From contig JAFVAU010000026.1 in the NCBI GenBank assembly GCA_017480345.1, positions 41,538-105,537 on the forward strand: a stretch of 64,000 nt of DNA, given 5' to 3'. Made by a program: the position numbers and the translations under genes. Each line of letters begins with the position of its first letter. The first letter of the stretch is position 1. The notes under the pieces are model-generated. The model was not told the origin of the DNA. It was given only the letters and a program-made list of their open reading frames with translations, and ran no database searches. This document shows, piece by piece, positions 45,961 through 52,792 of the stretch. This DNA is from Bacteroidales bacterium (GTDB lineage Bacteria > Bacteroidota > Bacteroidia > Bacteroidales > UBA932).

Positions 45961-47022
45961 ATGAACAAGACCGAAATACTCCAGTGGCTGCAGGAAGTGC
46001 AGCATCCCGCCAAGGAAGACCAGAGCGTCGTGGCCCTGGGCTTGGTGGAAGAGATTGACATTGAAGAAGGCAGGGTGCATGTTACCCTGGCCTTTCCCAA
46101 ACGGCCGGATCCGCTGAAGAACTACTTGGTGGGGGCCGTTGAGGCCTGCCTGTACAGGCATTTGCCCGGTGGCACCGAAATCAAGGTGGACACCGTGGTG
46201 AAAGAGGCGGCCAAGCCGGCGCGCAAGGGAATCGAATTCAATCTGGAGCAGCTGCGGGAGGTGAGTCACATCATCGGCATCGCTTCCGGAAAAGGTGGCG
46301 TGGGCAAAAGCACCGTCACGGTGAACCTGGCCGTGGCCCTGGCCCGTCTGGGCTACAGGGTGGGTGTGGCCGATGCCGACGTCTACGGCCCTTCCATCCC
46401 CACCATGACCGGCACCGATGGGGTCACCATCGAGATGGAAGGTGAGGATGAAAACACCAACCTCTTCCTTCCGGTAGAGAAATACGGCGTCAAATGGCTC
46501 TCCGTGGGACACGTTTCCCAAGCCGGACAAGCCCTTATCTGGCGCGGGCCGATGGCCTCCACCGCCCTCAAGCAGATTATCCTGCAGACGGCCTGGGGCC
46601 CGCTGGATTTCCTGCTCATCGACATGCCTCCGGGAACCGGCGACATCCATATCTCCCTGATTGGCGATGTGCCCATGAGCGGCGCCGTCATCGTGACCAC
46701 CCCGCAGGCAGTGGCCCTCTCCGACGTGCTCCGCGGCGTGAACATGTTCCGGAACCCGCAGGTGGACAAGCCCATCTTCGGCCTGGTGGAAAACATGTCC
46801 TGGTTCACCCCGGCCGCCCATCCGGAGGAAAAATACTATCTCTTTGGCAAGGACGGCGGCTCCAAGATGGCGGCCGATCTGGACATCCCCCTCCTGGGCC
46901 AGATTCCCCTGGTGCAGGATATCCGCGAAGGAGCCGATGACGGCACCCCCGCCGCCCTGCTGGACCGTCCGGACAGCCAGGCCTTCCTGGACCTGGCCCG
47001 GAAACTCCTCTCCGCCCTTTAA
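45961..47022 (+). CDS. Mrp/ApbC-type iron-sulfur carrier ATPase
   Basis: A 353-residue protein with an N-terminal MIP18/DUF59-like domain (about 1-85, ILQWLQEVQHPAKEDQSVVALGLVEEI). A ParA-type ATPase follows with the deviant Walker A GIASGKGGVGKSTVTVNLAVAL and DADVYGPSIPTM, DMPPGTGDIHISL and LVENMSWFTPAAHPEEKYYLFG. The C-terminal cysteines of many Mrp proteins are not visible, as in several Bacteroidetes homologues. It probably loads Fe-S clusters, or their precursors, onto apo-proteins. Both flanks carry the 109-bp element in opposite orientations. Confidence 0.92.
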   Translation: MNKTEILQWLQEVQHPAKEDQSVVALGLVEEIDIEEGRVHVTLAFPKRPDPLKNYLVGAVEACLYRHLPGGTEIKVDTVVKEAAKPARKGIEFNLEQLREVSHIIGIASGKGGVGKSTVTVNLAVALARLGYRVGVADADVYGPSIPTMTGTDGVTIEMEGEDENTNLFLPVEKYGVKWLSVGHVSQAGQALIWRGPMASTALKQIILQTAWGPLDFLLIDMPPGTGDIHISLIGDVPMSGAVIVTTPQAVALSDVLRGVNMFRNPQVDKPIFGLVENMSWFTPAAHPEEKYYLFGKDGGSKMAADLDIPLLGQIPLVQDIREGADDGTPAALLDRPDSQAFLDLARKLLSAL

Positions 47023-47036
47023 TCGGCCGATTTTTA

Positions 47037-47145
47037 GGTGACAGCTAAGTAATTGACTGTGAGCATAAAACAATACATTTCTCGTTCAATTTTTGAACGA
47101 GAAATGTACTATAAGCTACTGACAATCAGCCAATTGGCTGTCACC
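47037..47145. mobile_element. 109-bp GGTGACAGC element, copy 2
   Basis: Same length and ends as copy 1 (GGTGACAGCTAAG at left, GGCTGTCACC at right) in the opposite orientation. The internal palindrome is TACATTTCTCGTTC-AATTTTT-GAACGAGAAATGTA. It lies between the convergent ends of mrp and the S46 peptidase gene. Confidence 0.88.
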
Positions 47146-47150
47146 AAAAT

Positions 47151-49247
47151 TTACTTGGCGTAGGTGATTTCGTTAATGATGTTGGTGGCGCCACCCACTT
47201 TCTCCACCATCCACAGCACGTAGCGGATGTCCACGCAGATGCAGCGCTGGAGGTCCGGCTCAAACATCACGTCGGAGCTCATGCTCTCCCAGTTGCCGTC
47301 AAAGGCCAGGCCGATGAGGTTGCCCTTGGCGTCCAGCACGGGGGAACCGGAGTTGCCGCCGGTGATGTCGTTGTTGGTGAGGAAGCAGGTGTGCAGGGTG
47401 CCGTCGGCGTCGGCCCAGCGGCCATAGTTGCCGGCCTGCAGAAGGGCCTTCACGTCGGCGGGAAGGATGAATTCCGGATTGGTGGGGTCTTCCTTCTCCA
47501 GCAGGCCCTTGGCGGTGGTGAAGTACTTGTACACCAGGCCGTCCTTGGGGCTGTAAGGCAGCACCTTGCCGTAGGTGAGGCGCATGGTGGAGTTGGCGTC
47601 GGGGTACATGGCCTGGCCTTTCTGCCACTCCATGAGGGCGGCGGCAAAGTGCTTGCGGCCCTGTTCATAAGCCTGGGGCGCGCGGCCGTAAACCACACCG
47701 TAGTGTTTCATGAGCACCGAAATGATGCTGGTGAACAGGCCCATGGCCGGGTCTTTCATGAGGGCGTCCAGGCTGGTGGCGCCGGCCTGCAGCTTCTCAT
47801 AAGAGGTGAAGACGCTGCCTTCGAACAGATTCTTGACATATTCCGGAATGTCCAGGGTGGCGAAATCCCCACCCAGGCCTTCCAGGTAGTTCTCCGGCTT
47901 GGCGTTCTTGCGGTAGAATTCCAGCAGGGCCACGGCCTCTTTCTTGTCCAGGTCCACCACATAGTCGCGGTACTCGCCCTTCATGGCTTCCACGGCCTGC
48001 TTGACCACGGTGAGGGTGTCCACACCCTCCGGAACACCGTTCTGGAAGAGAGAAAGCACGCCGGAAGCCAGGCCCACCAGCTCAATGCGGTAGGGAGCCT
48101 CGGTGAGGAGGGTGACGGCGCGAGAAGCCTCGGCGGTGTTCTCAACGTGGCGGGCGATGTCTCCCACGGGGTCTCCGTAGAGGGCCTTGCGCTCCGGGGA
48201 AGCCTCAATCCAGGCCTTCAGGGCAGCCTCTTTCTCTTCTTCCCGGCCGATAATGTTCAAGTTCTCGAAGGCCAGCTCTTCACCCTGCCATTTCTTCCAG
48301 CCGTTGGCGCTGCCGGCGTACTTGTCGGCATATTTGAGCTGCACGGAGGGGTCTGCGCACATGGCCTCCCACATGAGGTCCTGACGCACGGTGCGGGCGT
48401 CAATGCGGATGCGGTTGGTGGCAATCATCTCCTTGAGCTGGGCGGCCGTCTGGTAGCGCTGGGTGCGTCCGGGGTAGCCCATGATCATGGCGTAGTCGTT
48501 CTCCTTCACGCCCTTCACAGACACCTTCAGGCTGCGGGCGGGCTTGTAGGGGACGTTCTCCTCGCTGTACTGGGCAGGCATGTTGTCCTTGCCGGCATAC
48601 ACGCGGAACATGGAGAAGTCGCAGGTGTGGCGGGGCCACATCCAGTTGTCCGTCTCTCCGCCGAACTTCCCCATGGAGGCGGCGGGAGCGGCCACAAAGC
48701 GCACGTCCGTATAGGTGCGGTACACAATCAGGTAGTAGACGTTATTATTGTAGAAGGAAGTCACCTGGGCGCGGCAGCCGGGGTTGGCCTCCTCGGCGGC
48801 CTTGCGCAGCTCTTCCTGCTTGTCCCGCAGGTTATCGGCCTTTTCCACCACGGAGGTAACGTCTTCCATGGAAACCAGGAAGGTCACGGACAGGCCCGGG
48901 CAGGGGATTTCCTCCGCATAGTTCTTGGCCCAGTAGCCTTCCATCAGGTAGTTGTGCTCGTCCGTGGAGAGGCCCTGGATGCTGCTGTAACCGCAGTGGT
49001 GGTTGGTCACCAGCAGGCCCTGGTCGCTGATCATCTCTCCGGTGCAGCCGCCGCCGAAGTGCACGATGGCATCCTTCAGGGAGGTCTTGTTGATGGAGTA
49101 AATCTCTTCCGGGGAAAGCTTGCAGCCGGCGGCCTTGAGGTCTTTTCCGTTCAGTTGTTTCAGGAGCGGCAGCAGCCACATTCCTTCATCGGCCATGGCG
49201 CTTACGGCAATGGTAAGGCCGGCCAGAAAAGCTAAGATTTTTTTCAT
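47151..49247 (-). CDS. S46 family dipeptidyl-peptidase, DPP7-like
   Basis: A 698-residue peptidase with a signal peptide (MKKILAFLAGLTIAVSAMA), then LVTNHHCGYSSIQG with the catalytic His near residue 83. The serine motif is TGGNSGSPVLDAKGNLIGLAFDGNWESMS near the C-terminus. The residue before NWE in FDGNWE is Gly, as in DPP7, which prefers hydrophobic P1 residues; DPP11 enzymes have Arg there and prefer Asp/Glu. It removes dipeptides from oligopeptides in the periplasm. The ATG at 49247 begins the signal peptide; a longer frame lies in the rnhB gap. A minus-strand -7 box TAACTTTG lies at 49265-49272. Confidence 0.92.
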   Translation of the reverse strand: MKKILAFLAGLTIAVSAMADEGMWLLPLLKQLNGKDLKAAGCKLSPEEIYSINKTSLKDAIVHFGGGCTGEMISDQGLLVTNHHCGYSSIQGLSTDEHNYLMEGYWAKNYAEEIPCPGLSVTFLVSMEDVTSVVEKADNLRDKQEELRKAAEEANPGCRAQVTSFYNNNVYYLIVYRTYTDVRFVAAPAASMGKFGGETDNWMWPRHTCDFSMFRVYAGKDNMPAQYSEENVPYKPARSLKVSVKGVKENDYAMIMGYPGRTQRYQTAAQLKEMIATNRIRIDARTVRQDLMWEAMCADPSVQLKYADKYAGSANGWKKWQGEELAFENLNIIGREEEKEAALKAWIEASPERKALYGDPVGDIARHVENTAEASRAVTLLTEAPYRIELVGLASGVLSLFQNGVPEGVDTLTVVKQAVEAMKGEYRDYVVDLDKKEAVALLEFYRKNAKPENYLEGLGGDFATLDIPEYVKNLFEGSVFTSYEKLQAGATSLDALMKDPAMGLFTSIISVLMKHYGVVYGRAPQAYEQGRKHFAAALMEWQKGQAMYPDANSTMRLTYGKVLPYSPKDGLVYKYFTTAKGLLEKEDPTNPEFILPADVKALLQAGNYGRWADADGTLHTCFLTNNDITGGNSGSPVLDAKGNLIGLAFDGNWESMSSDVMFEPDLQRCICVDIRYVLWMVEKVGGATNIINEITYAK

Positions 49248-49264
49248 TATCACAGAGTTTTGTA

Positions 49265-49272
49265 CAAAGTTA
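49265..49272 (-). promoter_or_regulatory. -7 box of the DPP7-like gene
   Basis: TAACTTTG on the minus strand, 17 bases before the start at 49247, in the short gap after rnhB. Confidence 0.45.
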
Positions 49273-49273
49273 A

Positions 49274-49888
49274 TCAAAATAGGCTGGGCTCCAATTCCTT
49301 TACGTGAAAAGATTTGCGGTGCCAAGGAGTGAAGCCGAACTTCCGGATGGCCTCGATGTGCTCCGCCGTGGGGTAGCCCATGTTGCGCTCCCAGCCGTAC
49401 TGGGGGTATTCCCGGGCCAGCTGGCGCATGAAATCGTCCCGGTAGGTTTTGGCCAGCACGGACGCGGCGGCAATGGAGGCGAAGGTGGCATCCCCATGCA
49501 CCACCGTCCGGTAATCCTTGAACCCATACGGGCCGAAGGGCCGGAACTTGTTTCCGTCAATCAGGAGGAACTCCGGAGCAGGGTTCAAGCGCAGCACCGC
49601 CCGCTGCATCCCCGTCACGGAGGCCCAGAGGATATTCAAGGTATCAATTTCATCGGCCGATACCGCCTCCACCGCCCAGGCCACAGCCTCCTTTTCGATG
49701 ATGGGCCGAAGCTCCTCGCGGGCCTTCTGGCTCATCTGCTTGGAGTCGTTGAGGAGGGGATGGTGGAAATCCGGCGGCAGAATCACCGCGGCGGCATACA
49801 CCGGCCCCGCCAGCGGCCCGCGGCCCGCCTCGTCACAGCCGGCCTCCCATCGGCCCGGCTCCAGGAAAGGTTGCAGATTCGGAATCAA
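49274..49888 (-). CDS. rnhB: ribonuclease HII
   Basis: A 204-residue enzyme with the DEAGRG motif (Asp19-Glu20, WEAGCDEAGRGPLAGPVYAAAV), LLIDGNKF, and HGDATFASIAAASVLAKTYRDDFM carrying the further acidic metal ligands. It removes RNA primers and misinserted ribonucleotides from DNA. Its start overlaps the stop of the barrel gene upstream as ATGA, so the two are co-translated. Confidence 0.96.
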   Translation of the reverse strand: MIPNLQPFLEPGRWEAGCDEAGRGPLAGPVYAAAVILPPDFHHPLLNDSKQMSQKAREELRPIIEKEAVAWAVEAVSADEIDTLNILWASVTGMQRAVLRLNPAPEFLLIDGNKFRPFGPYGFKDYRTVVHGDATFASIAAASVLAKTYRDDFMRQLAREYPQYGWERNMGYPTAEHIEAIRKFGFTPWHRKSFHVKELEPSLF

Positions 49889-50520
49889 TAGCGGACGGCC
49901 AGGCCGATGGAGAGGGTCTGCAGGGATTTTCCGGTTTCGACAGGCCGGAAAGCCAAGGGGCGATAACGGACAACAAGGCCGATATCCTGGTACCAGACGG
50001 CGGCCTTTACATCCAGGCGGAAGCCCGTACGGCCCCGGGTGGGATAGAAAGTATCGCGATGACGGGTTTCCCCTTCGATAAAGTCGTTGTTATAGCTGAT
50101 GAAGCCCACGCCCGGAGCCACGAAGAAACTGGCCGACCAGTATCCGCCGAGCTTTTGGGTAATCCCCAGCGGGAAGCTGAAGGAAAAATCCCCGATGTGC
50201 GCCTTGGAGCGGGCGTCGTCGATGGCCCGGGCGGCCACGCCGTCGCTCAGGAACATGCTGCCTCTGCGGAGGTAGTGGAGATCGGCCATGAAATCCAGGA
50301 TGCCCACGGAGAGGACGGTGCCGGGCGCCGTGTAGATTTTGAAGTTGATGAGGCTGAAGTCGAAGCCCAGGCCGCTGGTCACCATCCGGTCCGGCAGGGG
50401 GAAAGAGGCGTTGTAAGAGAGGGCGGCATAGGCGCCGAAGTCCCAGCGGACATCTTTTTTTTCGGCCGATGCACCCAGGCAAATGGCGGCGGCCAAAAGG
50501 CTTATGAGCAGTTTTTTCAT
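49885..50520 (-). CDS. small outer-membrane beta-barrel protein
   Basis: A 211-residue protein with a signal peptide (MKKLLISLLAAAICLGASA). Alternating hydrophobic strands follow (WDFGAYAALSYNASFPL, GLGFDFSLINFKIY, WSASFFVAPGVGFISYNND), ending SIGLAVRY with a C-terminal aromatic, as in 8-10 strand barrels. No family-specific motif is recognised. A minus-strand TACCTTTG at 50543-50550 probably begins this transcript, which continues into rnhB. Confidence 0.7.
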   Translation of the reverse strand: MKKLLISLLAAAICLGASAEKKDVRWDFGAYAALSYNASFPLPDRMVTSGLGFDFSLINFKIYTAPGTVLSVGILDFMADLHYLRRGSMFLSDGVAARAIDDARSKAHIGDFSFSFPLGITQKLGGYWSASFFVAPGVGFISYNNDFIEGETRHRDTFYPTRGRTGFRLDVKAAVWYQDIGLVVRYRPLAFRPVETGKSLQTLSIGLAVRY

Positions 50521-50542
50521 CGCTTTCTGTACTTATTTGAAG

Positions 50543-50550
50543 CAAAGGTA
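50543..50550 (-). promoter_or_regulatory. -7 box of the small barrel gene
   Basis: TACCTTTG on the minus strand, 22 bases before the ATG at 50520. Confidence 0.45.
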
Positions 50551-50562
50551 AGAAAATTTCGT

Positions 50563-50570
50563 TATATTTG
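50563..50570 (+). promoter_or_regulatory. -7 box of the EF-G2-like gene
   Basis: TATATTTG on the plus strand, about 40 bases before the ATG at 50611, with TTG 23 bases upstream. The two divergent boxes are 12 bases apart. Confidence 0.5.
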
Positions 50571-50610
50571 TGGGCTACGACGCTAATTAGCAAAAATAAT
50601 TAATAATACA

Positions 50611-52749
50611 ATGAAAGCTTACACAACAAAAAACATCCGCAACATCGTCCTCATCGGCGCCCCGCGTTCCGGTAAGACCACCCTGTCCGAGGCCATGCTT
50701 TTCGAAGGCAAGGTCATTGACCGCCGCGGCAGCGTGGAAGAGAAGAACACCGTGTCCGACAACACCGAGTTCGAGCAGACCAACCAGAAGTCCATCAACG
50801 CCACTCCGCTGTATGCAGAGTTCGCCGGCTGCAAGATCAACTTCATCGACGCGCCCGGTTCCGACGACTTCTCCGGTGGCGCCCTCTCCGCCTTCAAGGT
50901 GGTGGATGCCGCCATCATGGTCATGAACGGCACGGCCGGCATCGAGGTGGGAACCACCCTCTTCGCCCGCTACGCAGACCAGTACGGCATCCCCATGGTG
51001 ATTGCCGTGAACCAGCTGGACCACGACAAGGCCAACTGGGAAGGCGTGCGCAACGCCATCAACGAGGAGTTCGGCAAGAAGGCCGCCCTGTGCCAGTTCC
51101 CGGTGAACCCCGGCGCCGGCCTGGAAGGCTTTGTGGATGTGATTACCATGAAATATTACAACCGCAAGAACGAAGAGCTGGACATCCCCGCCGCCTATGC
51201 CGACGAGGCCGAAGAGCTCCGTTCCGCCCTCATGGAGAAGGCTGCCGAAGGTTCCGACGAACTCATGGAGAAGTTCTTCGAGACCATGGAACTCACCACC
51301 GACGAAATCCGTGAAGGTCTGCGCCTGGGCCTGCAGAAGGGAGAGACCGTTCCCGTGTTCTGCGTGGCCGCCAAGGAAGACCTGGGCGTAAAACGCCTGA
51401 TGGAATTCACCGTGAACGTGGTTCCTTCTCCGGAAGGGAAACAGGAGCCCACCGTGGACGGCGGCACCCTCAAGTGCGACCCTGCCGGTCCCGTGGCCCT
51501 GTTCATCTTCAAGACCAGCGTGGAGCAGCACCTGGGTGAGGTTTCTTACTTCAAGGTGATGAGCGGTACCCTCAACAAGGGTGCAGACCTGGTGAACCCC
51601 GAAACCGGCAACGGAGAGCGCCTGAGCGCCATTTACGCCGTGGCCGGCTCCAAGAAGGAGGAAGTCACTTCCATCAGCGCCGGTGACATTGGCTGCGTCA
51701 TGAAGCTGAAGGCCGGCAAGACGGACGTCACCCTGGCCCAGAGCGGTGTAGAGGCCATCAAGCACATGGTGTTCCCGGATGCCAAATACCGCTGCGCCGT
51801 AAAGGCCGTGGACAAGAACGACGAAGCCAAGGTGGGCGACGCCCTCAACAAGATTGCAGCCCAGGATCCCACCATCACCGTGGAATACTCCAAGGAACTG
51901 CGTCAGACCATCCTTTCCGGCATGGGAGAGCAGCACATCAACTACGTGAAGTGGCGCCTGAACAATGAGTTCAAGCAGAACGTGGAATTCTACGCTCCCA
52001 AGGTGCCGTACCGTGAGACCATCACCAAGATTGCCACGGCCCAGTACCGCCACAAGAAACAGTCCGGCGGCGCCGGTCAGTTCGGTGAGGTGCACCTGCT
52101 GGTCTGCCCCTACGTGGAAGGCCAGGAAGCTCCCAAGAACTTCAAGATTGACGGCAAGGACGTCATCTTCAACTTCAAGAGCCAGGACATCACGGACCTG
52201 GAGTGGGGCGGCAAGCTGGAGTTCTACAACTGCGTGGTAGGTGGTTCCATCGACCTCTCCTTCATGCCCGCCATCCTCAAGGGTATCAAGAGCAAGATGG
52301 AGGAAGGCCCGCTCACCGGTTCCTACGCCCGTGACATCCGCGTGTATGTATATGACGGTAAGATGCACCCGGTAGACTCCAAGGAAATCGCGTTCATCAT
52401 CGCCGGCCGCAACGCCTTCAAGGAGGCCTTCCGCAATGCCGGTCCCAAGATCCTGGAGCCCATCTACAATGTGGATATCTTCACCCCCAACGAGTATGTA
52501 GGCCCCTGCATGAGCGACCTCAACACCCGTCGCGGCATGATCATGAACCAGGATATGGAGAAGGGCTTCACCGTGCTGCACGCCCGTGTGCCGCTGGCAG
52601 AACTCTACCGCTACTCCACCATCCTGAGCTCCCTCACCGGCGGCTCCGCCACCTTCCAGATGAAGTTTGCGGAGTACGTCCAGGTGCCGGCCGACGTCCA
52701 GACCAAGCTGCTGGCCGAATACGCCGCCCAGGAAGAGGAAGAAGATTAA
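50611..52749 (+). CDS. elongation factor G paralogue (EF-G2-like), degenerate GTPase
   Basis: A 712-residue protein with the five-domain layout of EF-G. The G1 loop is GAPRSGKTT (residues 16-24). Where normal EF-G has DTPGHVDF, this protein has DAPGSDDF (residues 80-87), so the catalytic His is replaced by Ser84. NKxD is replaced by NQLD (134-137), and the RGITI switch-I motif by QKSINA (60-65). Bacteroides thetaiotaomicron EF-G2 is a known paralogue that supports translocation without GTPase activity under nutrient limitation; these changes fit that group. Domains 3-5 look intact (GEQHINYVKWRL, GGAGQFGEVHLLV). A strong terminator follows. A canonical fusA is expected elsewhere. Confidence 0.9.
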   Translation: MKAYTTKNIRNIVLIGAPRSGKTTLSEAMLFEGKVIDRRGSVEEKNTVSDNTEFEQTNQKSINATPLYAEFAGCKINFIDAPGSDDFSGGALSAFKVVDAAIMVMNGTAGIEVGTTLFARYADQYGIPMVIAVNQLDHDKANWEGVRNAINEEFGKKAALCQFPVNPGAGLEGFVDVITMKYYNRKNEELDIPAAYADEAEELRSALMEKAAEGSDELMEKFFETMELTTDEIREGLRLGLQKGETVPVFCVAAKEDLGVKRLMEFTVNVVPSPEGKQEPTVDGGTLKCDPAGPVALFIFKTSVEQHLGEVSYFKVMSGTLNKGADLVNPETGNGERLSAIYAVAGSKKEEVTSISAGDIGCVMKLKAGKTDVTLAQSGVEAIKHMVFPDAKYRCAVKAVDKNDEAKVGDALNKIAAQDPTITVEYSKELRQTILSGMGEQHINYVKWRLNNEFKQNVEFYAPKVPYRETITKIATAQYRHKKQSGGAGQFGEVHLLVCPYVEGQEAPKNFKIDGKDVIFNFKSQDITDLEWGGKLEFYNCVVGGSIDLSFMPAILKGIKSKMEEGPLTGSYARDIRVYVYDGKMHPVDSKEIAFIIAGRNAFKEAFRNAGPKILEPIYNVDIFTPNEYVGPCMSDLNTRRGMIMNQDMEKGFTVLHARVPLAELYRYSTILSSLTGGSATFQMKFAEYVQVPADVQTKLLAEYAAQEEEED

Positions 52750-52755
52750 GTGAGA

Positions 52756-52780
52756 GGCCCCGCATGCGGGGCCTTTTTTA
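52756..52780 (+). terminator. intrinsic terminator after the EF-G2-like gene
   Basis: GGCCCCGCATGCGGGGCC is a perfect palindrome followed by a run of seven T, seven bases after the stop codon. Confidence 0.93.
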
Positions 52781-52792
52781 ATAGTTGTTCCC

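Noticed and set aside
47151-49247. DPP11 assignment for the S46 peptidase
   Set aside because: The key position before NWE is Gly rather than Arg, matching DPP7.
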